A DNA stretch of 64,000 nucleotides from assembly GCA_902461565.1 (NCBI GenBank), contig CABPYL010000001.1:62001-126000 (forward strand), given 5' to 3'. The notes under the pieces are model-generated. The model made no database searches and had not been told where the DNA came from. It saw nothing but the letters and a program-made list of their open reading frames with translations. This stretch comes from an uncultured Porphyromonadaceae bacterium (GTDB taxonomy: Bacteria; Bacteroidota; Bacteroidia; Bacteroidales; Muribaculaceae). The position numbers were made by a program, and so were the translations under genes. Below are positions 1 to 7,931 of the stretch, piece after piece (the stretch's first letter is position 1; every line of letters begins with the position of its first letter).

Positions 1-158
1 AGACAAAGCACGATGTGTTCACGGGCATACCATTTGGCGAGGTCGAGAGTGGAGTGTATCGCCGTCATCAGTGTATCGCTGTCGACGGGCATAAAGAACG
101 CTGCCAGGAATATGACAACGGTCCATATCAGGAATTTGATATCTTTTCTTATTTCCAT
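1..158 (-). CDS. Permease, YraQ/ArsP-like (5' part only)
   Basis: The first 52 codons of a minus-strand gene run off the left edge of the window. The visible protein begins MEIRKDIKFLIWTVVIFLAA and continues with a hydrophobic segment and then a stretch reading LDLAKWYAREHIVLC. This start is like that of the predicted permeases (YraQ/DUF318, ArsP-like) that follow thioredoxin-like genes in Bacteroidetes ars-type clusters; that is from memory of the family, since only the N-terminus is visible. It starts 23 bases after the stop of the CxxC protein gene and is probably in the same operon. Substrate unknown. It could be another integral membrane protein with a similar N-terminal helix. Confidence 0.6.
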   Translation of the reverse strand, partial: MEIRKDIKFLIWTVVIFLAAFFMPVDSDTLMTAIHSTLDLAKWYAREHIVLC

Positions 159-181
159 AGCTGTTTTCCCGTTGTTTCAGT

Positions 182-544
182 TCAGATTCCGAGAGCCTTT
201 TTTACTTCTTGAGCTGTCGGAACGTGTCCTTTGATTTTTACGATGCCGTCAACGACTACTGCGGGTGTCGCCATTATGTTATATTTCATCATCTCGGAAA
301 TGTCCTCTATTTTGGAGAGTTTGACACCGAGATTGTTTTCGCTGATAACATGTTCCACTACCATGTAGGTCTCCTTGCATTTGGCGCAGCCGGGACCGAG
401 AACAAGCACCTCGCCGGCCTTTGCTGCGGGTTCAAAAAGTTTCAAATCGTTCTCTACGATTATGTTGCCATTGCAGCAGCAACTTTTCTTTTTTGGTGAG
501 AATAGAGTTGACCAGAAGTTTTTCTTTGTTTCTTTATTATCCAT
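182..544 (-). CDS. Small thioredoxin-fold redox protein (CxxC)
   Basis: A protein of 120 residues if started at the internal ATG (MDNKETKK). The upstream in-frame ATG at 646 would overlap the preceding gene by 76 bases and adds an unlikely N-terminus. The redox motif C53-A-K-C56 follows a beta strand (EVLVLGPG), and the cis-proline region ATPAVVVDG fits the small redox-active disulfide/thioredoxin-like family. An unusual C22-C23-C24 triplet sits before the fold and could bind a metal or metalloid (inference). Small proteins of this type accompany permeases in Bacteroidetes arsenic clusters. It lies 26 bases after the ArsG-like gene. No signal peptide is seen, so it is probably cytoplasmic. 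Confidence 0.8.
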   Translation of the reverse strand: MDNKETKKNFWSTLFSPKKKSCCCNGNIIVENDLKLFEPAAKAGEVLVLGPGCAKCKETYMVVEHVISENNLGVKLSKIEDISEMMKYNIMATPAVVVDGIVKIKGHVPTAQEVKKALGI

Positions 545-570
545 GTTTGTGTTTTTACAGTTATACAATT

Positions 571-1281
571 TTATTGGAAGTACATCATTATACAATAATA
601 TATGCCTACAGCGATGAAAATAACGCCCACAAAGATGTTGAGCCATTTCTGAACGGTGCGTAGTTTACCGTAGAACTCGCCGATTTTTTCGACACTGAAA
701 GCGAGAATCCATGCAACAGCAAGAACGGGTAGGGCGGTAGCGACTGCGAACAATACCGGCAGAAGCCAGCCTGCGCTTACTGTTACCGACATAGGTATCA
801 GCATACCGAAGTATAGTACACCACTTGTCGGGCAGAAAGCCATAGCGAACAGAACGCCGAGCAACAAGGCTCCCCAGCCTCCCTTTCGGACGAGGCTTTC
901 TCCGTTTCCGCCGAAACCGAATCGGGGCAAGTTGAGCTTATTCCCGAACAGCATGAAAAGTCCGATAATCAAAAGCAGCGGTCCAATCAGCAATTCGCCC
1001 CATTTTCCGATGGCTTTCTGTATGCCGAACACACTCGCACCCTCTTTCAGTATCGAGATAAGCACGATTCCGAGAATTGTGTAAGCTATGATGCGTCCGA
1101 TGGTGTAAAGCACTCCGTTGCGGAAAATGCGTCGGCGGTTCTCTATGTTCTTGCTGATGTAGCCTATTGCAGCGATATTTGTGGCCAGCGGACATGGAGA
1201 AATGGCCGTGAGAAGTCCGAGGAGTAGGGCAGTGAGAGCTGGTGTTGTGCTGTTGTCGAGCAATGTCTGTAGCCAGTCCAT
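571..1281 (-). CDS. ArsG/CcdA-like membrane thiol transporter
   Basis: Integral membrane protein of 236 residues with about six hydrophobic helices. Cysteines C30 (ISPCP) and C150 (FCPTS) lie in paired membrane segments, the arrangement used by CcdA/DsbD-type proteins to carry electrons across the membrane. In Bacteroides ars operons this family is annotated ArsG, a proposed aromatic-arsenical efflux permease. The start codon overlaps the stop of the ArsF-like gene by one base, so the two are translationally coupled. The likely role is to pass electrons to the extracytoplasmic CxxC of that lipoprotein, or to move a metalloid compound with it (inference). The ArsG name is by similarity only. 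Confidence 0.8.
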   Translation of the reverse strand: MDWLQTLLDNSTTPALTALLLGLLTAISPCPLATNIAAIGYISKNIENRRRIFRNGVLYTIGRIIAYTILGIVLISILKEGASVFGIQKAIGKWGELLIGPLLLIIGLFMLFGNKLNLPRFGFGGNGESLVRKGGWGALLLGVLFAMAFCPTSGVLYFGMLIPMSVTVSAGWLLPVLFAVATALPVLAVAWILAFSVEKIGEFYGKLRTVQKWLNIFVGVIFIAVGIYYCIMMYFQ

Positions 1282-1721
1282 TATTTCAGTGATTGACGAA
1301 TTTTATCGGCGAGTCCGCTTTTGAAGGCTTCCGGATTCTTGCGTGCATTGCCGAAACTGAATTCTGTAAGGTTGTCGCGGCTCTCCTGCCCATCTTTCCA
1401 TTTGTTGACAAAAAGGGAAGACCATGTAACCTCGTATCGGTCGGCTATCTCTTCGCCTTCCGGTGTGGAAATGTCTACAGATTTGAAAACGATCGAGCCC
1501 TCCTTCAGTTCCTTTGCGAACATTGCGTCCATAACCTCTTTGGTGTTCTTTTCTATTGCCATGCATGTTGGGCAGCGCTGTTTGCCGTGAAAGTATATCA
1601 CTTCCACTCTGTCCTCTTCAGGCCTGTCTTGTTCGGGGGATTTTGCATTGCCGGGGTTTTCCTTGCTTGCGCATGACATCAACCCTGTCAAAAGGGCGAA
1701 AATCATCAGTAACTTTTTCAT
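1281..1721 (-). CDS. ArsF-like thioredoxin-fold lipoprotein
   Basis: Lipoprotein of 146 residues. The lipobox LMSC gives an acylated C17, followed by an acidic/proline-rich linker and a thioredoxin-like domain with C50-P-T-C53 after the strand VEVIYFHGKQR. It matches the Bacteroidetes family annotated as ArsF (nitrophenyl compound nitroreductase subunit). It faces the periplasm and overlaps the CcdA-like gene by one base, which suggests the membrane protein keeps its disulfide reduced. A degenerate copy of the ArsR operator lies 25-48 bases upstream, so the gene can be controlled locally as well as from the arsR promoter. Fold and location are clear; the substrate is not. Confidence 0.8.
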   Translation of the reverse strand: MKKLLMIFALLTGLMSCASKENPGNAKSPEQDRPEEDRVEVIYFHGKQRCPTCMAIEKNTKEVMDAMFAKELKEGSIVFKSVDISTPEGEEIADRYEVTWSSLFVNKWKDGQESRDNLTEFSFGNARKNPEAFKSGLADKIRQSLK

Positions 1722-1745
1722 GTGCTATAGTGTTTGGAATAAATT

Positions 1746-1769
1746 GTAATTCGCCGAAATACGAACAAT
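1746..1769 (-). promoter_or_regulatory. Second, degenerate ArsR operator before arsF-like gene
   Basis: On the minus strand a full half-site ATTGTTCG (1762-1769) is followed after exactly eight bases by CGAATTAC (1746-1753), which keeps five of eight positions of the second half-site seen before arsR. The eight-base spacer TATTTCGG is a degraded -7 box. The spacing is identical to the arsR operator. Confidence 0.55.
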
Positions 1770-1786
1770 GTGGGTAAAAATAGCGC

Positions 1787-2116
1787 TTACTGGCAGCAGC
1801 TATTCTTTTTTGAGGGACAACAGCTGTCGAGCATCTGCGAAAACAGCTGTTTGGCAAGTTTCCAGTTCTCCTGATTGATACAGTATTTTACTTTAGGCGG
1901 TTCAATAGTTCCCTGTATTAATCCGGCCTCTTTCAGTTCTGCCAGATGCTGGGATACTGTGGCTTTTGCTATAGGCAGTACCTCGTGTATGTCCCCGAAG
2001 AAACATTCATCCCTTTGTGCAAGGAAATGAAGAATGGCAATGCGCGTGGGGTGCCCCATCGCTTTTGCGAACCATGCAAGGCGTTCCTGGTCGGGTGTTA
2101 TCTCTAATTTTGCCAT
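1787..2116 (-). CDS. arsR: ArsR-family metalloregulatory repressor
   Basis: A 109-residue winged-helix repressor with the typical ArsR start (LAWFAKAMGHPTRIAILHFL) and recognition helix region (LPIAKATVSQHLAELKEAGLI, about residues 46-66). Candidate metalloid ligands are C37 (DECFFG) and the cysteine-rich tail SCCPSKKNSCCQ. The classical ELCVCDL motif of E. coli ArsR is absent, as is usual for this Bacteroidetes group. It is first in a minus-strand operon with the redox and permease genes. A perfect inverted repeat covers its own -7 promoter box, so it very probably represses itself until As(III)/Sb(III) or a related thiol-reactive inducer binds. Confidence 0.9.
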   Translation of the reverse strand: MAKLEITPDQERLAWFAKAMGHPTRIAILHFLAQRDECFFGDIHEVLPIAKATVSQHLAELKEAGLIQGTIEPPKVKYCINQENWKLAKQLFSQMLDSCCPSKKNSCCQ

Positions 2117-2126
2117 ATCTTTTTTT

Positions 2127-2167
2127 TATTGTTCGCAAAAATACGAACAATATTCCGACCCTGCAAA
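2127..2167 (-). promoter_or_regulatory. arsR promoter with embedded palindromic operator
   Basis: Minus strand: -33 TTTG (2164-2167), 20-base spacer, -7 TATTTTTG (2136-2143), a full match to the Bacteroidetes consensus. Nine-base perfect inverted arms (2127-2135 and 2144-2152, core ATTGTTCG/CGAACAAT) lie directly on both sides of the -7 box, so a bound dimer would cover it. Confidence 0.85.
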
Positions 2168-2243
2168 TTAAAAAGGATTTTTATATATAAAGACTGCCCG
2201 ATTAATGCTAATTATATAGGAGAGGAATTGCAAAATGCAATTT

Positions 2244-2831
2244 TTACAGCATGGTCAGGGCCTTGCGGATGGCAGTTTCAACTTTGAGGTCGGGGTCGGC
2301 GGCGAAAAGATTGTCCACAACTTTGCCGACGGATTTTTTGTCGAATCCGAGCATTATAAGTGCGGCAACAGCCTCGTCGTAGGCTTCGGTGTGTTTCACC
2401 AGGCCCGGCAGCATGGATATATCTCCGGAGACCTTGAGTTTGTCTCGCAGATCCACTATTATGCGTTCTGCTGTCTTGGCGCCAATGCCCTTGATGCTTT
2501 TCAGACGTTTGGAATCTCCGGCGGTTATCACAGCGGCCAGTTCGTCGCCTTGCATCGATGAAAGGATTATGACGGCCGTGGCTGCTCCTACGCCCGAAAC
2601 GCCGATAAGCGAGCGGAACAGGTCGCGTTCGGATTCTTCCGCGAAGCCGTATAGCACCCACGCGTCATCGCGGATACTTTCGTGTACATATAGTTGTGCG
2701 CTTGTCTTGCCTTCGAGTGCGGTATAGGTCGGCAAGGTGATATTGAGGCGATAGGCCACCCCGCCGGAAGTCTCTATGACTGCAGCGGCGGGGTTCAGCC
2801 CGGTAAGGTTTCCTTTAACGTATTCTATCAT
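2244..2831 (-). CDS. ruvA: Holliday junction branch-migration subunit RuvA
   Basis: RuvA, 195 residues, the usual length. It has the N-terminal OB-fold (MIEYVKGNLTGLNPAAAVIETSGGVAYRLNI), helix-hairpin-helix motifs (IGVSGVGAATAVIIL and SIKGIGAKTAERIIVDLRDKL) and the C-terminal domain III that contacts RuvB (DEAVAALIMLGFDKKSVGKVVDN). It binds four-way DNA junctions in the cytoplasm and loads the RuvB motor. It lies only eight bases after the GH89 glycosidase gene and has no promoter of its own that I can see, so it is probably transcribed with that enzyme. Confidence 0.97.
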   Translation of the reverse strand: MIEYVKGNLTGLNPAAAVIETSGGVAYRLNITLPTYTALEGKTSAQLYVHESIRDDAWVLYGFAEESERDLFRSLIGVSGVGAATAVIILSSMQGDELAAVITAGDSKRLKSIKGIGAKTAERIIVDLRDKLKVSGDISMLPGLVKHTEAYDEAVAALIMLGFDKKSVGKVVDNLFAADPDLKVETAIRKALTML

Positions 2832-2839
2832 CGTTATTA

Positions 2840-5368
2840 TTATTTGTCAAGTAGCATCGACACCATTCCGTGCGACTTATTGTCGTGGCTGCGATCGATT
2901 GTTGCGCGCAGACGGCATGAGTTGTTGCCGGTGGCGCTTGCGGGGATGGTGAAGCGGGCTGTTATGACTCCGTCGGCCGATGTGCTTACAGCTAAGGGCT
3001 TATACCTGAGTCCGTCCATTTCCATTACTATAGATGCAAGTTTCACGTTGCCGTCACCGCGAGTCTGGCGGAAGCGTACTTCCTTCATGGCATTAGCCTT
3101 GTTTACGGGAATGTTCCACAGCAGTTCAACGCTGTCGCCGTTACGGAAATCGGAGGGCGACCAGCCGCCAAGGCGTTGCGAGCCATCGTCTGTTTCGGGA
3201 AGGGCTTCTATTGTTGCAGCCTGTGCAAGCAAATCGAGACATGCGTCCACGGGGTTTTCGAAGGGTTTTATTTCAGATGTGCCTTTCTCGTTCTCAACCC
3301 AGTTCGTTTCCCAGGAAGCTATGTCTACAAAGGCGTCGGTACGTTTGCCCTCGAAATATTGTTTCCAGCGTGGCAGATAGTAGTCGCGGATTAGACCGGA
3401 CCATATACGGGCGGCATAGTCGTCGAGTGGTGGTTTAACCCAGGTGGTGATAATGCGGCGGCCGTTCATTTCATAATAGTCGCTCATTTCCTTGCTGTCG
3501 CCTGCCTTGCGGGCTTTGTCAAGCCACATTTCCAGACGCATGGTGGGATGCGAGCACAGCAGGCGGTCCGCGCCGAGAGCCAGTTCCTCGAACTGTCTTT
3601 CAATGGCAGCTACACTGGCGGTATCGTTGTTGGAGAATGCCGTTTCCCAGTTCTTTACAAGCACTTCCATCTTGGCGCCGAGGTAGTGTACTGTGTTCTC
3701 GATAAGATCGTCTACATACAGCGGTTCATAGGCGAATTTCCTGGCCGGTTTGGCGAATTCCTCTACGGCCTGATAGAAATAGTCGTTCACATTCACGTTA
3801 CCGGCGTACATTGTGCCGGGGCGGAACTGCCAGTTGTAGCGGGGATTGTCTACGAGCGTTGCATATACCGATTTCTGCATCAGGTTCCATGCCTTGTTGA
3901 AGCATGTGTCCGATGCGCCGTAGCGGCAAACCGTATAATTGGTGTACCAGTCGTTTATGTCTATCTTTTTGTCGGCCCATCCTGCGTCGGTTATAAGCTC
4001 GTACAGCACTTCGTTGTTTTCTATTCCTTCAGGTGCCATGCCGAAGCCGGCCAGGTTGCCGCGGTTTGGTGAATCAAGTGCTGCGAAACGACCGTTGGCA
4101 TAGAATTCGGGTATACCGGAGAGCGCGTTTTTGCCGCCCATGTTGGGAATCACACTGTAAACCCAGTCTTTGCCGAAGAATCCTTTGTAGAACTCCCAAT
4201 TATAGTCTATTTTCCAGAAGCATTTGTTGTAATCCACTGCCAGGTCGAGGATAAGCATCTTTGCGTCGGGCACTTTGCTGACGAGGGCCTGAAGTGTCTC
4301 GTAATCCCATATCTGGCGCATGTAGCCGAACATCCAGCCCTGCATAACCCATACGGCATCGGCGTTTCCGGCTTTTATCGAGTTGTATACTTCCTCGCCG
4401 TATTTGGCCATAAGATCCGTGCGTTCCTGCGAGCCTTTCGGCGGGAAAGGTATTTCCATTTCGTTGAAGCTGTCGGCGATGTAGTAGTCGTTTTTGCCGA
4501 ATTCCTTTTCCCATTCCTCGATGAACATCCGGCCTATTGTGCCGAAAAGAGGAGAATCCGGTGATACCATCCAGTTCTTTGAAACACCGCCAAGCCACGA
4601 TGTCTCCATTAGCTTGTGGTCGGGGTCCAGACGCTGCATACCTTCAGGGACAAATCCGGCGAAAGCGGGGCATATAGGTTTCATGCCCAATGATTTCATG
4701 CGGTCCAGTATTTTGTGCTGAAGCTCGACCTGCTTGCGGTGCCATTCAACAGGCAGTGGATTGTCAACCGAACTGATATTGCCCATGCGCATCCAGGGAG
4801 AATGCGCCGGCCCGACGAAGTAGTTGTCTATTTCTTCGTTCGTAAGTCCGAGCTTGCTGAACACGCGTGCTGAAATGGCCTCGTTGGCCACAAGGGCAAG
4901 AGGCATATCGATGCCATGCAGGGCCATCCAGTCGATTTCGCGCTCCCAGCGTTCCCAGTCCCAGTAGGGCATTGTGTAGCCGAAGGTAACGACGTTGAAA
5001 TAGTAGTGGTGTTTGAAAAGCGATACGGTTTCTTCGGTGGCCTGGTCGGGCAGATTCGCCGGCCATACAAGCCGTTTGCCGGTCCAGGCGTCGATTCCGG
5101 CACGGTTCTCGCGCACGTATTCATAGAATGCACGGCATGCAGCCACAGGACTGCTGGCCTGGATATTCAGTCGGCCGTCGGCTACCTCGGTGGTGAAGAC
5201 ATCGCAACCGTCGCGTTTGTCAAGATTTATAGATACGTCCACGGGCAACTCGGTGCCGGCAAAACGCTCAATTACACCCGAAGCAGCGTCCTTCTCCACG
5301 CGGTTGGCGCAGGAGGGCAGCAGGGACGCCATAGCCAGTGCTATAACTACCGCGTTGTGAAATTTCAT
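2840..5368 (-). CDS. Alpha-N-acetylglucosaminidase (GH89) lipoprotein
   Basis: An 842-residue lipoprotein (lipobox LLPSC, C20) of the NAGLU/GH89 family, which removes terminal alpha-linked N-acetylglucosamine by a retaining mechanism. Visible markers are the domain start HHYYFNVVTFGYTMPYWDW, the acid/base glutamate E303 in DSFNEME, and the nucleophile E447 in GMAPEGIENN; these sit at positions close to the human enzyme's E316 and E446. Bacterial members act on mucin-type or heparan-like glycans (family knowledge). The enzyme is probably periplasmic or surface-exposed. It is the first gene of a two-gene operon with ruvA and has a full-consensus promoter upstream. No SusC/SusD pair is adjacent. 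Confidence 0.93.
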   Translation of the reverse strand: MKFHNAVVIALAMASLLPSCANRVEKDAASGVIERFAGTELPVDVSINLDKRDGCDVFTTEVADGRLNIQASSPVAACRAFYEYVRENRAGIDAWTGKRLVWPANLPDQATEETVSLFKHHYYFNVVTFGYTMPYWDWERWEREIDWMALHGIDMPLALVANEAISARVFSKLGLTNEEIDNYFVGPAHSPWMRMGNISSVDNPLPVEWHRKQVELQHKILDRMKSLGMKPICPAFAGFVPEGMQRLDPDHKLMETSWLGGVSKNWMVSPDSPLFGTIGRMFIEEWEKEFGKNDYYIADSFNEMEIPFPPKGSQERTDLMAKYGEEVYNSIKAGNADAVWVMQGWMFGYMRQIWDYETLQALVSKVPDAKMLILDLAVDYNKCFWKIDYNWEFYKGFFGKDWVYSVIPNMGGKNALSGIPEFYANGRFAALDSPNRGNLAGFGMAPEGIENNEVLYELITDAGWADKKIDINDWYTNYTVCRYGASDTCFNKAWNLMQKSVYATLVDNPRYNWQFRPGTMYAGNVNVNDYFYQAVEEFAKPARKFAYEPLYVDDLIENTVHYLGAKMEVLVKNWETAFSNNDTASVAAIERQFEELALGADRLLCSHPTMRLEMWLDKARKAGDSKEMSDYYEMNGRRIITTWVKPPLDDYAARIWSGLIRDYYLPRWKQYFEGKRTDAFVDIASWETNWVENEKGTSEIKPFENPVDACLDLLAQAATIEALPETDDGSQRLGGWSPSDFRNGDSVELLWNIPVNKANAMKEVRFRQTRGDGNVKLASIVMEMDGLRYKPLAVSTSADGVITARFTIPASATGNNSCRLRATIDRSHDNKSHGMVSMLLDK

Positions 5369-5394
5369 AAGCAGATTCAGGTTGTTTTACAGCA

Positions 5395-5426
5395 CAAAGT
5401 TAACCATTCTGTCTCGTCTCTGCAAA
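5395..5426 (-). promoter_or_regulatory. Promoter of GH89-ruvA operon
   Basis: Minus strand: -33 TTTG (5423-5426), 20-base spacer, -7 TAACTTTG (5395-5402); full match to the Bacteroidetes primary-sigma consensus, 26 bases before the start codon. Confidence 0.8.
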
Positions 5427-5489
5427 TTTTGCCGTCGGGACAGATGGAAAATATACGATAACAAGCGAATAATAAGCCTATTGGTACGC

Positions 5490-6872
5490 TTATTCGTTTT
5501 TTGTGGTATCGGTAGGCTTGTTCTTCTTTCGGTGATATCGTGGTTTGCGGCGGCGTGTCTTTGCGTTGTCGGGCGTAACGTCGGCTTTCTGGGCTGCGTC
5601 CGGCTGCTGCGCGGGTGCTGCCTTGGGTTTCTGCTCTTTTGCTTTGCCGGAACGATACCGGTTGCCGTTGCGCTGTTTATTTCCGTGAGCATTCTCGCGG
5701 CTGTTTTTGCCTCCGCGGCGGCGGGGATTATACTGCGGACCTTCGCCGAGTTCGGCGGGGATGTCGTCGCGGCGCACTTCGCTGCCGAGGAAGTCCTCTA
5801 TCTGCGCCCAACGCTGCTGGTCGCGTTCGCTTACGAACGTTACAGCTTTGCCGTCGGTGTTGGCGCGGGCTGTGCGGCCTATGCGGTGCACGTAGTCCTC
5901 TGCTTCGTGCGGCACATCGTAGTTCACTACCATTGCGATATCGTCGATGTCGATGCCGCGGGCAAGGATATCCGTGGCAATAAGTATTTCGATACGTCCC
6001 GAACGGAAATCGAGCATTACTTCCTCGCGGGCCTTCTGGTCCAGATCGGAGTGCATCTCGGCTGCCTTCCATTTAGACCGGCGCATCACCTGGGTGAGTT
6101 CCTTCACTTTCTGTTTGGACGACGAGAACACGATAACGCGCTTGTTGTAGCCTTGGTCGAACAGTTTTTTCAGCAACGCTGCTTTCTGGCCCTCGTGGCA
6201 AATGTATACCGACTGGTCTATCTTGTCGGCCGGGCGCGATACAGCAATCTTCACTTCTATCGGGTCGGTTAGGATGGTGGCGGCGAGTTGCTGTATTTTT
6301 TTAGGCATTGTGGCCGAGAACATCAATGTCTGCCTGTCTTTGGGCAGTTCGGTAACGATGCGCATTATATCATCGGAAAAGCCCATGTCCAGCATGCGGT
6401 CGGCCTCGTCGAGCACGAAATATTTCACGTGCGACAGGTCCACATATCCCATCTTCATGTGCGCCAGCAGGCGTCCGGGTGTGGCTATAACCATGTCGGC
6501 GCCCTGGCGGAGTGCGTGCTGCTGCCGGGCGAATTCCTTGCCGTCGTTGCCGCCGTGTATGGCCAGACTGCTTACGGGCATATAGTAGGCGAAGCCTTCC
6601 ATCTGCCGGTCGATCTGCTGTGCAAGTTCGTGGGTAGGAACCATTATGACGCACTTAACCGTTGGTGTGGCTTCGGTTTCGGAGAGCATGTCGATAAGCG
6701 GCAGAAGGTACGCGGCGGTCTTGCCGGTACCGGTCTGGGCGCATGCTATCATATCGTAACCGTCGAGTATCGGTCCGATACTCTGTTCCTGGATTGGAGT
6801 GCATTCCTCGAAGTGCATTGCATCGAGGGCATCTAATATGTCATCACTAAGGGCAAGTTCGTCGAAACGCAT
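5490..6872 (-). CDS. DEAD-box ATP-dependent RNA helicase (RhlE-like)
   Basis: RNA helicase of 460 residues. In order: a Q motif (MRFDELALSDDILDAL...CTPIQEQSI), motif I AQTGTGKTA, PTHELAQQ, TPGRLL, DEAD, SAT, the C-terminal RecA domain with ARGIDIDDIAMVVNYD, and motif VI HRIGRTAR. The last 80 or so residues form a basic, low-complexity tail rich in Arg, Lys, Gly and Asn that usually anchors such helicases to RNA or ribosomes. It is the last gene of an rplY-pth-S4 operon, 27 bases after the S4 gene, which supports a role in ribosome assembly or RNA turnover. Whether it equals RhlE, CsdA or SrmB cannot be decided from sequence alone. Confidence 0.93.
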   Translation of the reverse strand: MRFDELALSDDILDALDAMHFEECTPIQEQSIGPILDGYDMIACAQTGTGKTAAYLLPLIDMLSETEATPTVKCVIMVPTHELAQQIDRQMEGFAYYMPVSSLAIHGGNDGKEFARQQHALRQGADMVIATPGRLLAHMKMGYVDLSHVKYFVLDEADRMLDMGFSDDIMRIVTELPKDRQTLMFSATMPKKIQQLAATILTDPIEVKIAVSRPADKIDQSVYICHEGQKAALLKKLFDQGYNKRVIVFSSSKQKVKELTQVMRRSKWKAAEMHSDLDQKAREEVMLDFRSGRIEILIATDILARGIDIDDIAMVVNYDVPHEAEDYVHRIGRTARANTDGKAVTFVSERDQQRWAQIEDFLGSEVRRDDIPAELGEGPQYNPRRRGGKNSRENAHGNKQRNGNRYRSGKAKEQKPKAAPAQQPDAAQKADVTPDNAKTRRRKPRYHRKKNKPTDTTKNE

Positions 6873-6899
6873 GGTAGATTATTTGATTAATGTGATGAA

Positions 6900-7337
6900 T
6901 TATTTCAGGTCGTCGTCATCATCGTCGGCATCCCAGTCGAAATCCCATCCGTCGTCGCCCATCTGGTCGGTGAATCGCGACAGTTCGCGTCCTTCGCGTT
7001 TGGTGGGACGGCCGAGGCCTTTCTGGCGGTCGATGAATCCCGAAATTTTTACAACTTCCAGCAGGTCGTATTGTTCCTGCGGGGTGATGTTTTCCATATA
7101 CTCGGGCACCAGTTTGGCGCCGAGGCGGTTCTCGGTGAGGCGCAGAACCTTGAAGGAGAAGGTAACCGGCGGTTTGCGCACGTGCACGATGTCGCCCACA
7201 GTGATGGTGCGCGACGGTTTCACGGGATTGGGGTTGTCGCCCACGGTTACACGGCCCTTTTTTATGGCTTCGGTGGCAACAGTGCGGGTTTTGAAAACAC
7301 GCATCGCCCACAGCCATTTATCGATTCTCACTTCCAT
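6900..7337 (-). CDS. S4-domain RNA-binding protein (Hsp15-like)
   Basis: A 145-residue protein. The S4 fold at residues 1-60 begins MEVRIDKWLWAMRVFKTRTVATEAIKKGRVTVG, the hallmark of the Hsp15/HslR family. Hsp15 recognises 50S subunits that still carry a nascent chain on peptidyl-tRNA, which fits its position between pth and the DEAD-box helicase. The C-terminus is distinctive: a basic stretch (RQKGLGRPTKREGREL), then a very acidic end with a run of aspartates. It lies 13 bases after pth and is probably cotranscribed. Confidence 0.9.
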   Translation of the reverse strand: MEVRIDKWLWAMRVFKTRTVATEAIKKGRVTVGDNPNPVKPSRTITVGDIVHVRKPPVTFSFKVLRLTENRLGAKLVPEYMENITPQEQYDLLEVVKISGFIDRQKGLGRPTKREGRELSRFTDQMGDDGWDFDWDADDDDDDLK

Positions 7338-7350
7338 AAAATGCAGGTAT

Positions 7351-7917
7351 CTACTTGTTATTGTAGGTGCACATGGCTTTGTCTATGCCTGCAAGCACAC
7401 ATTCCCGAACGGCATCTGCCGCCACGCTTATTCTTTCGCGCAGCAAAGGCTGTTCGTCGGTAGGAAAATGTCCGAGGACGTAGTCGATCTGCGTGCCTCT
7501 CGGGAATTCGTTTCCTATGCCGAAACGCAGGCGTGGATATGCTTCGGTCTTAAGTGCGCGGGCAATATCTTTGAGGCCGTTATGGCCGGCGTCGCTGCCA
7601 CGCGATTTTATTCGAATAGCTCCCAAGGGCAGCGACAGATCGTCCACGAGAATAAGGATGTTGTTGATGTCGATGCCTTCCTGCTCTTTCCAGTAGCGCA
7701 CGGCATTGCCGCTCAGATTCATGTAGGTGGACGGTTTAAGCAGTATTACCTGCTGGTTTTTGATACGTCCGCGACCCACATCGCCGTAGCGCTCTGTGGA
7801 GAAAGAAATATTGGACGCCTCGGCAAAGGCGTCCAATATCATAAATCCTATGTTGTGCCGGGTGTCGCGGTATTCTTCGCCTATGTTTCCCAGTCCAACA
7901 ATAAGGTGTTTCATCAA
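7351..7917 (-). CDS. pth: Peptidyl-tRNA hydrolase
   Basis: Pth of 188 residues, normal family length. It begins MMKHLIVGLGNIGEEYRDTRHNIGF, containing the catalytic histidine (TRHN). Other conserved parts are the substrate-binding N in STYMNLSG, the aspartate in ILVDDLSLPLGAIRIKSRGSDAGHNGLK, and YVLGHF near the end. It cleaves the ester between peptide and tRNA on drop-off products in the cytoplasm. It lies 14 bases after rplY; this rplY-pth pairing is common in bacteria. Confidence 0.97.
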   Translation of the reverse strand: MMKHLIVGLGNIGEEYRDTRHNIGFMILDAFAEASNISFSTERYGDVGRGRIKNQQVILLKPSTYMNLSGNAVRYWKEQEGIDINNILILVDDLSLPLGAIRIKSRGSDAGHNGLKDIARALKTEAYPRLRFGIGNEFPRGTQIDYVLGHFPTDEQPLLRERISVAADAVRECVLAGIDKAMCTYNNK

Positions 7918-7931
7918 TTACGCCCTGCGCA

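Noticed and set aside
2226..2242. AATTGCA/TGCAATT palindrome at the end of ruvA
   Set aside because: Stem is AT-rich and short, touches the stop codon, and has no T run on the ruvA strand. Too weak to call a terminator.
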